DNA from: Flavobacterium branchiophilum NBRC 15030 = ATCC 35035
GTDB taxonomy: Bacteria; Bacteroidota; Bacteroidia; Flavobacteriales; Flavobacteriaceae
Length of the DNA stretch: 44,219 bases
Assembly: GCF_002217205.1 (NCBI RefSeq)
Contig: NZ_MUGT01000012.1
Span: forward strand, 1-44,219
Direction of reading: 5' to 3'
The position numbers and the translations under genes are program-made. Below are positions 15,889 through 25,203 of the stretch, piece after piece; position 1 is the stretch's first letter; each line of letters begins with the position of its first letter. The notes under the pieces were generated by a model. The model saw nothing but the letters and a program-made list of their open reading frames with translations, did not search any database and was not told where the DNA came from.

Positions 15889-17007
15889 ATGAAAAAAATA
15901 GGTATAACAGGTCAGAATGGGTTTATTGGTTACCATTTATTACAAACATTAAATTTGAATAAACAAAAATTTCAAATTATTGATTTTAATAGAAGCTTTT
16001 TTGATGACTCTAAAGCATTAGAACATTTTGTTAGTCAATGCGATGTTATCATTCATTTGGCTGCATTAAACAGGCATCATGATGCCAATACAATCTTTGA
16101 TACCAATACGGATTTAGTAAAAAAGTTAATAAACGCATTAGAAAATCAAAATAGTAAAGCACATCTTATTATTTCGTCTTCGACACAAGAAGAAAGAGAT
16201 AATTTATATGGAAAATCCAAAAAAGAAGGGCGTTTGATGCTTGCTGAATGGGCAAACAAATCTGGCGGTAGATTTACAGGAATGATAATTCCTAATGTAT
16301 ATGGGCCTTTTGGAACCCCTTATTATAATTCGGTTATCGCCACTTTTTGCCATCAAATAGCAAGAAACGAAGAGCCCAAAATAGATGTAGATGGTGATTT
16401 GAAGTTGGTATATGTTGGCGAGGTTGTTGATGCAATAATCAATGCAATAAATAATAATGACAATAGTCATGAATATGATGTAGCTCCAACAGCACAGTCA
16501 AAAGTTTCTGAATTATTGTCAATTCTTATCAATTTTAAAAAAACCTACCAAGACAAAGGTGAATTTCCAAAATTGCACAACGATTTTGAACTTAAATTAT
16601 TTAATACATATCGTTGTTATATGGATATTGAAAATTATTTCCCAAAAAAATTCCTCCAACATGCAGACGAAAGGGGAGCATTTGTAGAAATTGCTCGACA
16701 TGGTATTGCAGGGCAAACCTCGTTTTCTACGACAGTGCCTGGTATTACAAGAGGCAACCATTTTCATACCAGAAAAATAGAACGTTTTGCAGTAATAAAA
16801 GGTAAAGCGTTAATACAATTAAGAAAAATAGGAACAAATAAAGTTTATAATTTTGAGCTGAATGGAAACGAGCCTGCCTATGTAGATATGCCAATTTGGT
16901 TTACTCATAATATTAAAAATATAGGAGACGAAATACTATATACCAATTTTTGGATTAATGAACCCTTTGATGCAAATGATCCTGACACTTGGTTTGAAGT
17001 TGTTTAA
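15889..17007 (+). CDS. capF: Bifunctional UDP-sugar epimerase/reductase (CapF/FnlB/WbjC)
   Basis: 372 residues. Second step of UDP-L-FucNAc synthesis: C3 epimerisation and NADPH reduction at C4 of the CapE product. The N-terminal SDR has ITGQNGFIGYHLL (4-16) and an active site with YGKSKKEGR near 107-115. The C-terminal cupin from about 250 has the metal histidines in RGNHFHTRKIERFAVIKG, and ends with the substrate-binding WFTHNIKNIGDE. The two-domain layout and length match Staphylococcus CapF. It is 17 bp from capG. Confidence 0.92.
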   Translation: MKKIGITGQNGFIGYHLLQTLNLNKQKFQIIDFNRSFFDDSKALEHFVSQCDVIIHLAALNRHHDANTIFDTNTDLVKKLINALENQNSKAHLIISSSTQEERDNLYGKSKKEGRLMLAEWANKSGGRFTGMIIPNVYGPFGTPYYNSVIATFCHQIARNEEPKIDVDGDLKLVYVGEVVDAIINAINNNDNSHEYDVAPTAQSKVSELLSILINFKKTYQDKGEFPKLHNDFELKLFNTYRCYMDIENYFPKKFLQHADERGAFVEIARHGIAGQTSFSTTVPGITRGNHFHTRKIERFAVIKGKALIQLRKIGTNKVYNFELNGNEPAYVDMPIWFTHNIKNIGDEILYTNFWINEPFDANDPDTWFEVV

Positions 17008-17024
17008 TTGAATAAAATGAATAG

Positions 17025-18173
17025 ATGAAAAAATTAAAAGTAATGACTGTTGTAGGTACCAGACCAGAGATTATTAGACTTTCTCGAGTAATGGCTGCCT
17101 TGGATGAAAGTCCTGCTATTGAACATATTACAGTACATACAGGTCAAAATTATGATTATGAACTTAATGAAGTTTTTTATGAAGACCTTGGAATCAGAAA
17201 ACCTAATTATTTTTTGAATGCCGCTGGTATATCGGCTACCGCAACAATCGGTCAAATACTTGTAAACATAGATCCATTATTAGAAGAAATAAAACCGGAT
17301 GCCTTTTTAGTTTTAGGTGATACAAATTCTTGCTTATGTGCTATACCAGCCAAAAAAAGGCATATCCCTATTTTTCACATGGAAGCGGGCAACAGATGTT
17401 TTGATCAACGTGTTCCTGAAGAAACCAATAGAAAGATTGTAGATCATATTTCGGATATTAATTTAACCTATTCTGATATAGCTAGAGAATATCTATTAAG
17501 AGAAGGGTTGCCTGCGGATAAAATAATCAAAACGGGATCCCCTATGTTTGAGGTTTTAAACTATTATTTACCTAAAATTAAAGAAAGTAATGTTTTAGAA
17601 AAGTTAGCGCTAGAACCCCAAAAATATTTTGTAGTTTCTGCACATCGAGAAGAAAATATTAGTAGTGATGTTAATTTTTTTGGTTTAATTCATACTCTTA
17701 ATACAATTGCTGCCAAATATAATTTTCCTATTATTGTTTCGACACATCCTAGAACCAAAAAAAGATTGGAAGAATTGAAAGAAGATGTAGTGCTTCATCA
17801 ATTGATTCAATGGCAAAAACCCATGGGATTTTCAGACTATAACGCATTACAAATCAATGCGTTTGCAGTTTTGTCAGACAGTGGAACTATAAGCGAAGAA
17901 TCGTCAATTCTCAATTTCCGAGCTTTAAATATACGAGAGGCACACGAAAGACCCGAAGCCATGGAAGAAGCAAGCGTAATGATGGTTGGACTAAATCCAA
18001 CTAGAATTATGCAAGCATTGGAACATGTACAACAACAAAAAATGGGTTCAAATAGAAATTTTGAACCTGTTGCAGATTATTCTAAACCTAATGTGAGTGA
18101 AAAAATGGTACGAATTATATTGAGTTATACAGATTATGTGAAGAAAAACGTATGGAAAGAGGTTGTGATTTAG
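17025..18173 (+). CDS. capG: UDP-N-acetylglucosamine 2-epimerase family (CapG/FnlC/WbjD)
   Basis: 382 residues. Third step of UDP-L-FucNAc synthesis: C2 epimerisation of the CapF product. Motifs of the WecB/CapG fold: VGTRPEIIRLSRVM (10-23), VHTGQNYDYEL near 38, LVLGDTNSC near 97, MEAGNRCFDQRVPEETNRK near 116-134 and LSDSGTISEESSILNFRALNIR near 284-305. The RCFDQRVPEE variant is typical of FnlC/CapG rather than WecB. It follows capF directly, making the route complete in this window. Confidence 0.92.
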   Translation: MKKLKVMTVVGTRPEIIRLSRVMAALDESPAIEHITVHTGQNYDYELNEVFYEDLGIRKPNYFLNAAGISATATIGQILVNIDPLLEEIKPDAFLVLGDTNSCLCAIPAKKRHIPIFHMEAGNRCFDQRVPEETNRKIVDHISDINLTYSDIAREYLLREGLPADKIIKTGSPMFEVLNYYLPKIKESNVLEKLALEPQKYFVVSAHREENISSDVNFFGLIHTLNTIAAKYNFPIIVSTHPRTKKRLEELKEDVVLHQLIQWQKPMGFSDYNALQINAFAVLSDSGTISEESSILNFRALNIREAHERPEAMEEASVMMVGLNPTRIMQALEHVQQQKMGSNRNFEPVADYSKPNVSEKMVRIILSYTDYVKKNVWKEVVI

Positions 18174-18202
18174 TAACATATCAAATAAAAAATAATTAAA
18201 AA

Positions 18203-19120
18203 ATGGAAAACATAATATCTCCTCTTACAAAAATTTCTGAAGCTGTTTTTGAAAGAAGAATTAAAACAAAACAGTTAATTTCAGATTATAATAAAAGTTT
18301 TAACATAGATGTTTCGGATTACTTTACAAATTTAGATTATATTAGCATTTATAAATGTATAAATACAGGGTATCGTTTTTACTATCCATTCAATCTTTCT
18401 GGGGATAGTAAATTTTATGAACATTTTCAAAAATTTGATTGGTATTATATGCCATGGAAATGGGAACACGAGATAAGTAAAAATTATATTAATGATGGAG
18501 ATAAATTATTGGAAGTAGGCTGTGGACAAGGTGCATTTTTAAAAAAAATTAATGAACTGTATTCATTGGATAAATCAATAGGATTAGAGTTAAACGAATC
18601 AAGTAAAAACGATTATGGAAAATTTCAAGTATTAAACGAAAGAATAGAAGATTATTCTGTAAATAATAAAGATTCTTTTGATGTGGTATGCTCGTATCAA
18701 GTATTGGAACATATTGCAGATGTAAATAGTTTTATTGCCTCAAAAATAGCTTGTTTGAAACCAAAAGGTAAAATGATCATTAGCGTTCCAAACAATGATT
18801 CGTATCTTAAAAACGATGATTTTAATTTGAATATGCCACCACACCACATGGGGCTTTGGACCGAAAATTCGTTAAAAAATTTATGTAATATTTTTCATTT
18901 AAAATTAATAAAAGTACATTTAGAAGAATTGCAAGAATATCATATACAAACCTATTTGGGTTCAGAATACAATTTAAGATATAAGAATAAATTAATTCAA
19001 AACATAGTAAGAAAGTTTCATGTGTTAGTTGGAGTTTATTCAAAAAAAGCAGAAAAAATAAAAAGTAATAGACTAAACATTATCGGACATACCATATTGT
19101 TAGTGTATGAAAAACAATAA
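18203..19120 (+). CDS. Class I SAM-dependent methyltransferase
   Basis: 305 residues. The SAM-binding motif is LLEVGCGQGAFLKKI near 103-117, followed by the acidic loop end SIGLELNESS and the motif-IV-like DVVCSYQVLEHIAD near 154-167. The ~85-residue N-terminal extension (with SIYKCINTGYRFYYPF) is like that of methyltransferases in O-antigen clusters. It probably methylates a sugar or caps the growing chain, but the substrate is unknown. Its end overlaps the flippase start by 14 bases. Confidence 0.85.
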   Translation: MENIISPLTKISEAVFERRIKTKQLISDYNKSFNIDVSDYFTNLDYISIYKCINTGYRFYYPFNLSGDSKFYEHFQKFDWYYMPWKWEHEISKNYINDGDKLLEVGCGQGAFLKKINELYSLDKSIGLELNESSKNDYGKFQVLNERIEDYSVNNKDSFDVVCSYQVLEHIADVNSFIASKIACLKPKGKMIISVPNNDSYLKNDDFNLNMPPHHMGLWTENSLKNLCNIFHLKLIKVHLEELQEYHIQTYLGSEYNLRYKNKLIQNIVRKFHVLVGVYSKKAEKIKSNRLNIIGHTILLVYEKQ

Positions 19121-20474
19121 AAATAATATGTTATTGAATTCCAAAAACAATATAAACAAGTTTGATTTTAATCTTTATAAAAATATTTTTTATTCCTTTG
19201 GAATAAAAGGTTTAAATATTTTTATTGGATTATTATTGGTTCCGCTTACACTGAATTATTTAGATAATTATAACTATGGGGTGTGGATCACGTTAAGCTC
19301 GTTAGTTGGTTGGTTCGGTTTTTTTGATATTGGTTTGGGACATGGTTTGAGAAACAAATTAACCGAAGCTTTAGCTAAAGAGGATATACAATTAGCTCAA
19401 AAATATGTAAGTACAACTTATGGAATTATAGGAATTATTATTGCTATATTAATCCTATTTTTTTTGTTATTTACATTTTTTGTAGATTGGAATATTTTAT
19501 TGAATATAGATAAATCAAAAATTGCCAATATAGATTTAAAATATATTATTTTAATTACGTATTCTATTTTTTGTTTATCTTTCATGTTACGATTAATAAC
19601 CGTAGTTTTAACAGCACATCATAAAACAGCAAAGGCGGCTAGTATTGATTTAATTGGAAAGCTATTTGTATTAATTATTATTTATATTCTTACAAAAACT
19701 TCGTTTTCTTCGTTGTTTTTATTTTCTTTTTTGTTTAGTGTTGTACCAGCCGTAATATTAGTTATGGCCAATTTTTATTTTTTTAATAAAAACTACCAAC
19801 ATTTAAAACCATCATTTAAAAAAATAGATTTTACATTATACAAAGATTTAATGTCTTTAGGACTCAAGTTTTTTTTCCTACAAATTTCAGCAATTTTAAT
19901 TTTTGAAACCAATATTATTGTTATTGGTCAATTGTTTGGACAAGAGCAAGTTACGGTTTATAATTTAGGGTTCAAATACTTTAGTATTATATCTATGATT
20001 TCTGCAATTGTTTTGACACCTTATTGGAGTGCATTTACTGAAGCATGGGTAAAAAATGATAAGTTGTGGATTAAAAAATCAATAATTAAACTAAACATTG
20101 TATGGATATTATTGGTAATCCTTGCCTTATTAATGCTCTATTTTGATAGATTTGTATTTAAAATTTGGTTTGGTGAAAAGGTTTTCATATCCAAAAAAAT
20201 ATCAATTTTGATATGTATTTGGCTCATCATTATGGCTTGGAATGCTACGTATGTTAGTTTTTTTAATGGCATTGGCAAAGTTAGAGTTCAAATGTTGATA
20301 GGCATCTTTGCAGCTATAACAAATATTCCTTTGTCGGTATTTTTTGCAAAAATATATGGAATAGAAGGTATTTTATACTTCAATATATTGTTAAGTACAC
20401 TAACTATATTTATTTATCCAATACAATATTATTATTTGATAAATGACAAAGCAAAAGGATTATTTAATAAATAA
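19107..20474 (+). CDS. wzx: Wzx-type lipid-linked oligosaccharide flippase
   Basis: 455 residues with about 12 hydrophobic segments spread along the chain and short charged loops, the profile of MOP-superfamily flippases. Segment FDIGLGHGLRNKLTEALAKED near 73-93 is the typical cytoplasmic motif. It should move undecaprenyl-pyrophosphate-linked repeat units across the inner membrane before polymerisation by Wzy (21699). The start lies within the methyltransferase gene. The name is functional and from context, since Wzx sequences diverge strongly. Confidence 0.85.
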   Translation: MKNNKNNMLLNSKNNINKFDFNLYKNIFYSFGIKGLNIFIGLLLVPLTLNYLDNYNYGVWITLSSLVGWFGFFDIGLGHGLRNKLTEALAKEDIQLAQKYVSTTYGIIGIIIAILILFFLLFTFFVDWNILLNIDKSKIANIDLKYIILITYSIFCLSFMLRLITVVLTAHHKTAKAASIDLIGKLFVLIIIYILTKTSFSSLFLFSFLFSVVPAVILVMANFYFFNKNYQHLKPSFKKIDFTLYKDLMSLGLKFFFLQISAILIFETNIIVIGQLFGQEQVTVYNLGFKYFSIISMISAIVLTPYWSAFTEAWVKNDKLWIKKSIIKLNIVWILLVILALLMLYFDRFVFKIWFGEKVFISKKISILICIWLIIMAWNATYVSFFNGIGKVRVQMLIGIFAAITNIPLSVFFAKIYGIEGILYFNILLSTLTIFIYPIQYYYLINDKAKGLFNK

Positions 20475-20479
20475 AAGTC

Positions 20480-21706
20480 ATGACAAAAGTATTATGGTTT
20501 TCAAATACTCCTGCAAATGCTGATGAGTATTTTAACAACGAAATCAAACAAACAGGAGGCTGGTTAAAATCTTTAGATTTATTGATGCAAGACCATATAG
20601 ATTTGCATATTGCATTTAAAACCCATTTATCTATAAACCCATTTGAATACAAGAAAACGACTTATTATCCAATTACTATTAAAAAATCACTATCAAAAAA
20701 GATATTAAACTTTTTTAATTTGCAGAAATATAATTATTTGGATCAATATCAAAAACTGATAATGGAAATAAATCCTGATGTAATACACATTCATGGAACA
20801 GAATCTGATTTTGGACTGATTTACAAATATACAGATAAGCCAATTGTGGTTTCAATACAAGGTAATTTGACGGTATATACGCATAAATTTTTTTCAGGAT
20901 TGAGTAAAAATAAAATAAATACATATTTTATTAGAAAAAACTTTCCTTTTATTGATAATTTCATGTTTACATTCCGTAATATGAAGAACGAATCGAAAAT
21001 TGAAAGTGAAATTTTGAAAAATTCAAAATATATTATCGGAAGAACTGATTGGGACAAAAATATAACTAAAGTTTTGAGCCCACAAAATACATATTTTCAT
21101 AATGATGAAGTGTTGCGAGATGGATTTTATAAAAATGTTTGGGATTTAGATTGGGATAAAAACCAAAAAATTATCATACATACCACCACAGGCGATAGCC
21201 CATACAAAGGTTTTGAAACGATTTTGCAAGCAGCAAACTTACTATTAAAATTAAACATAGATTTTGAATGGAGATTAGCTGGATTAAATGAAAAATCATT
21301 AATTACCAAAGTAGTAAAATGTAACGTAGGAAATTATATTAAGTTATTAGGCAATTTAAATGAGAATGAACTCATACAAAATCTAAAATCGTCTCATATT
21401 TATGTAATGCCCTCACATATAGAAAATAGCCCAAATAGTTTATGCGAAGCAATGATTTTAGGAGTGCCTTGCATTAGTACGCACGTTGGAGGTACAGGCT
21501 CTATATTAAAAAATAAAAAAGAAGGTGTTTTAATACAAGATGGAGATCCGTGGATGTTGGCAGGGACTATTTTGGAATTTGTGCAACATTTTGAGCAAGC
21601 AAAAGAATATGGTAAACAAGCTCGAAAAACCGCTTTAATAAGGCATAATAAAGAAAAAATTTCAAATGATTTGAAATTAATTTATAATAAAATTGTTAAT
21701 GAATAA
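20480..21706 (+). CDS. Glycosyltransferase family 4-like protein
   Basis: 408 residues, GT-B fold. The N-terminal domain has IHIHGTESDFGLIYKY near 95 and the PIVVSIQG segment. The C-terminal nucleotide-sugar domain has TTTGDSPYKGFETILQAANLL near 232-252 and the acceptor motif MPSHIENSPNSLCEAMILGVPCISTHVGG near 310-338, with the conserved E-N-S-P-N-S-x-x-E pattern. It transfers one sugar of the repeat unit from the cytoplasmic face. It lies 5 bp after wzx and overlaps wzy. Confidence 0.85.
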   Translation: MTKVLWFSNTPANADEYFNNEIKQTGGWLKSLDLLMQDHIDLHIAFKTHLSINPFEYKKTTYYPITIKKSLSKKILNFFNLQKYNYLDQYQKLIMEINPDVIHIHGTESDFGLIYKYTDKPIVVSIQGNLTVYTHKFFSGLSKNKINTYFIRKNFPFIDNFMFTFRNMKNESKIESEILKNSKYIIGRTDWDKNITKVLSPQNTYFHNDEVLRDGFYKNVWDLDWDKNQKIIIHTTTGDSPYKGFETILQAANLLLKLNIDFEWRLAGLNEKSLITKVVKCNVGNYIKLLGNLNENELIQNLKSSHIYVMPSHIENSPNSLCEAMILGVPCISTHVGGTGSILKNKKEGVLIQDGDPWMLAGTILEFVQHFEQAKEYGKQARKTALIRHNKEKISNDLKLIYNKIVNE

Positions 21707-22928
21707 AATTATTACTTTTTTCAAAGAAGATTTTTTAATAATATTACTTATAATATTAGCCTCTTCAAGTGCCATTTTTTTAAATGAAAAACTATTTCTT
21801 ATAAGCGTTGTAATTTATATTTTAAGTTTGTTTTTTTTCCTAAAAAAAACTATAAACTTAAAGATTTATATTTTTTTGACATCTTGGATTGTGATAAACA
21901 TTTTATCTTTTTTAGTATATAATCATGTAGAATCATTTAAAGCAATAACTTTTTTATCTGTAACCGCTCGTATATTACTACCATATTTTATAATTAGAAT
22001 TATGGGTATTAATAGTTTTTTAAATAAATTTGAACGAATAATATATGTTTTAACATTAATATCGTTACCATTATTTACAATACAATTAATTAATCCTAAT
22101 TTGTTTTTCGCATTATCGCCTTTGCTTTCTGCATTTTCATTAGAAGAGCAGCAGTTGGCAGGTGGTTGGTATGTAGGTTTTTTCATGTTTAGTGGTTGGG
22201 CTGCCGATAGAAATTGCGGTTTTATGTGGGAACCAGGAGCCTTTGCTTTTATGATTATTTTGGCAATGTTTATTCGTTTTTTCAAAAACAATTTCACTAT
22301 TGATAAAAAAATAATAGTTTACGTTATCGCTATCATTACTACTTTATCAACTATGGGCTTTTTTGTACTTTTTTTGATGACATTAGCTTTTTTGTTGAAA
22401 TTTAAAAGTGCACGAATAAACATGTTAATTATTGTAATTTTACCAATATTTATTATATTTTCTGTTTATTTTTATCTTAATTCTGATTTTTTAGCTGGAA
22501 AAATAAATGTTTATGTAGAAGTAGGTAGCGAAACATGGTATGAAGGTGTTGATAACCAGCAATTTAGATTATCAAGATTAGGAATTATAATATTTGCCTT
22601 TGAAGAGAGTTTGAAATGGCCTTTTGGTTGGGGCATTTTAGAAAATGTTCCTGGCATTTTAAAATACGGAAAGCCTGTAAGTGGACCAAATACTTATGCT
22701 GAATTATTATTAAAATGGGGTTGGGCAGGATTGATCATGTTTATATATATATTAAAAAAAACAATGTTTATTTTGTTTTATAATCAAAGAGTTATTGTTA
22801 AATATTTGATGACTTTTTCTATTTTAATGTCTGTTTTAACATATAATTTAGCTAATAATACTTTTTTACTAACCTTTATTTATATAGGCATATTATTTAA
22901 TGAAAAATTAATATTAAAAAAGGAATAA
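21699..22928 (+). CDS. wzy: Wzy-like O-antigen/capsule polymerase
   Basis: About 409 residues from ATG 21699, overlapping the previous stop by eight bases; the frame is open two codons further from a TTG. At least 10 hydrophobic segments are visible. A large polar loop with GWAADRNCGFMWEPGAFAF is the Wzy/WaaL-type region, and a second loop has SRLGIIIFAFEESLKWPFGWGI. It should polymerise repeat units at the periplasmic face. A tiny ORF is coupled to its stop (TAATG). Confidence 0.8.
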   Translation: MNKIITFFKEDFLIILLIILASSSAIFLNEKLFLISVVIYILSLFFFLKKTINLKIYIFLTSWIVINILSFLVYNHVESFKAITFLSVTARILLPYFIIRIMGINSFLNKFERIIYVLTLISLPLFTIQLINPNLFFALSPLLSAFSLEEQQLAGGWYVGFFMFSGWAADRNCGFMWEPGAFAFMIILAMFIRFFKNNFTIDKKIIVYVIAIITTLSTMGFFVLFLMTLAFLLKFKSARINMLIIVILPIFIIFSVYFYLNSDFLAGKINVYVEVGSETWYEGVDNQQFRLSRLGIIIFAFEESLKWPFGWGILENVPGILKYGKPVSGPNTYAELLLKWGWAGLIMFIYILKKTMFILFYNQRVIVKYLMTFSILMSVLTYNLANNTFLLTFIYIGILFNEKLILKKE

Positions 22929-23080
22929 TGTTTATTATATACACAAGCTATGGCAATTTTGGAAAAGTTGTTTTAAACGAAATATGTAGTAACATTTATG
23001 AAATTGAATTCAAAACGGCATACAACAATAAGGCTTCCGATTGTACAATAGATAATGTTTTAAATATTAAATTTGGTTAA
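22928..23080 (+). CDS. 50-residue ORF coupled to wzy, hypothetical
   Basis: ATG 22928 overlaps the wzy stop as TAATG, a common coupling arrangement, and the frame runs to TAA 23080. The peptide begins MFIIYTSYGNFGKVVLNE and has no obvious domain. It might be a short protein or the N-terminal relic of a glycosyltransferase, since GT N-termini often begin this way. No homologue is known to me. Confidence 0.4.
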   Translation: MFIIYTSYGNFGKVVLNEICSNIYEIEFKTAYNNKASDCTIDNVLNIKFG

Positions 23081-23097
23081 TACAAATTAAGAAATTT

Positions 23098-24276
23098 ATG
23101 AACGATAATAAAATAAATATACCAAATATTGTAATATATACAACATCTGATTTTCCAAACGGCGGTGCACCAGAAAATTTTGTTCGGCAAATGGTTGATG
23201 GTATATACGAAAACCAAATAGCTGTTTCGGTTGTTCGATTAAGAGGTCAATTATTTGGAGATACTGAGCATAAGGTAAAAGTAAGTAATTTTATAAATAA
23301 AAAATTTCCAGAAAATGAATTTTTAAAATTTGTAAATTTAATTTCACAAATTATTTATACTCCATTTTCAATATTAATTCAAAAAATAAAATATAAAAAA
23401 AACACAATCATTTTATATGGAGTTGAATATTTATATTTTACAATACCCTATTTGTTATTTTGTAAATTATTTAATATCCGTTTATATAGAATTGTTACAG
23501 ATTATTACGAACCGCAATCGCTGACTCCAGTTTGGTGGAAAAAAATAAAATTAGTTTTTTATTATGGGCAATTCAAATTTATAGATCAATATTTTAATGG
23601 TGTTATTGTATTAAGTCATTATTTGAAAAAAATAATTCAAAAAAATAATGTAAAAAATGTTCTATTAATCAATCATTTTATAGATTTTTCTAGTTTTTAT
23701 AGTTCTAGTTTTAAAAAAGTTCAAAATACTTTTGTCATTGGGTTTTGTGGAACTACAAATATACAAAATGGAACTTTTGATTTGATTGACGCTTTCGTGT
23801 TGTTACAAGAATTTCATCCAAACACCCAACTATTAATTATTGGCAACTTTTCTTCTGAATTAAAAAACAAGTTAAATCAATTACCAGATAGCATTAAAAA
23901 CAAAATAACAGTTACAGGTTTCTTGGAAAAATCAGATGTACAACAAAATTTGCAAAAATGCGATATTTTAGTCAATCCAAGAATAGCAGGTGAATTTGCT
24001 GAGGCAGGATTTCCAACTAAATTAGGCGAATATTTTGCTATGAAAAAACCAATAGTTACCACTGTAACCGATGATTTTAAAATATATTTTGAAAACAAAA
24101 AACAAGTTGTATTTGCAAGTTCCAATAACCCAACTTCTATCAAAGATGGATTGGTGTTTTTTATAGAAAACCCTTTAGAGTCTAACAAAATTGCTAATGC
24201 GGGATACCAATGGGGGTATGAAAATTTAGATTATATTAAAAATAGTAAAAAACTGATTAATTTTATAAAAATGTAA
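23098..24276 (+). CDS. Glycosyltransferase family 4-like protein
   Basis: 392 residues, GT-B fold. The N-terminal acceptor domain starts with NIVIYTTSDFPNGGAPENFVRQ. The C-terminal part has the family 4 pattern: FVIGFCGTTNIQNGTFDLIDAF near 219, VTGFLEKSDVQQNLQKCDILVNPR near 273 and AEAGFPTKLGEYFAMKKPIVTT near 301-322, where the final Glu contacts the nucleotide sugar. It is one of at least three transferases that build the repeat unit. Donor and linkage cannot be told. Confidence 0.83.
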   Translation: MNDNKINIPNIVIYTTSDFPNGGAPENFVRQMVDGIYENQIAVSVVRLRGQLFGDTEHKVKVSNFINKKFPENEFLKFVNLISQIIYTPFSILIQKIKYKKNTIILYGVEYLYFTIPYLLFCKLFNIRLYRIVTDYYEPQSLTPVWWKKIKLVFYYGQFKFIDQYFNGVIVLSHYLKKIIQKNNVKNVLLINHFIDFSSFYSSSFKKVQNTFVIGFCGTTNIQNGTFDLIDAFVLLQEFHPNTQLLIIGNFSSELKNKLNQLPDSIKNKITVTGFLEKSDVQQNLQKCDILVNPRIAGEFAEAGFPTKLGEYFAMKKPIVTTVTDDFKIYFENKKQVVFASSNNPTSIKDGLVFFIENPLESNKIANAGYQWGYENLDYIKNSKKLINFIKM

Positions 24277-24282
24277 TAGTAA

Positions 24283-25203
24283 ATGAGAGTATTAATTGTT
24301 TGTAGTGGCAATGCACAAGTTATTGCACCATTTATAGTTGAGCAAGTCAACGCATTAAAAAAATTAGACGTTGAAATAGAATATTTTTTGATAAAAGGCA
24401 AAGGGATATTAGGTTATATTAAAAATTATAAGGCATTATTGCAAAAAATAGCATCGTTTCAACCCAATATCATACACGCTCATTATGGATTTAGTGGATT
24501 ATTAGCCATTTTTCAACGAAGAATTCCAGTTGTAGTTACATTTCATGGATGTGATATTCAAAAAAGAGGGGTTAATAATATAATATCAAATTTTGTTTTT
24601 TATTTAGCAAATAGTAGTATCTTTGTAAATAGTAAAATGCTAAATTTTGTTATATTTAAAAAAAAACACACTATTATTTCATGCGGGATTGATTTAGATG
24701 AATATCAATATATTTCTAAAGAAGAGGCTAGGATAAACTTGCGTTTTTCTGACAAAGAAAAATTAGTTTTATTCAGTTCAAGTTTTGATGAGCCGGTAAA
24801 AAATTACGACTTAGCCAAAAAAGCTGTAGAAAAATTGGAAAACATAAAATTATTAGAATTAAAAGGATATAAAAGAGAAGAAGTAATACAGTTGATGCAT
24901 GCAGTAGATTGCTTATTAATAACCTCTATTCGAGAAACAGGTCCACAAGTTGTAAAGGAAGCTTTGATGTGTGGTTGTCCCATAATTTCAGTAGATGTTG
25001 GCGATGTAAAAAGTTTGATAGAGCAGGTAGCTGGATGTTTTATAGTACCGTATGATGAAAATATAATAGCCGAAAAAATAAGTTTGGTTTTTCAAAACAA
25101 TAACCGAATAAAAGGTAGAGAAGTTATCATTGAAAAAGAATTATATAATAGTGTAATTGCCAAAAAAATAAAAGACATTTACACTCAAATACTAAATAAA
25201 TAA
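24283..25203 (+). CDS. Glycosyltransferase family 4-like protein (short)
   Basis: 306 residues, shorter than typical GT4 enzymes (350-400). The N-terminal half has IIHAHYGFSGLLAIF and VVVTFHGCDIQKRG near 65-93. The C-terminal half has LFSSSFDEPVKNYDLAKKAVE near 168 and LITSIRETGPQVVKEALMCGCPIISVDVGDV near 206-236, with the terminal E-x7-E motif as R-E-T-G-P-Q-V-V-K-E. The shortening comes from a compact linker rather than a broken end. The final base of the stop is the first base of the next start, so it is translationally coupled to asnB. Confidence 0.83.
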   Translation: MRVLIVCSGNAQVIAPFIVEQVNALKKLDVEIEYFLIKGKGILGYIKNYKALLQKIASFQPNIIHAHYGFSGLLAIFQRRIPVVVTFHGCDIQKRGVNNIISNFVFYLANSSIFVNSKMLNFVIFKKKHTIISCGIDLDEYQYISKEEARINLRFSDKEKLVLFSSSFDEPVKNYDLAKKAVEKLENIKLLELKGYKREEVIQLMHAVDCLLITSIRETGPQVVKEALMCGCPIISVDVGDVKSLIEQVAGCFIVPYDENIIAEKISLVFQNNNRIKGREVIIEKELYNSVIAKKIKDIYTQILNK

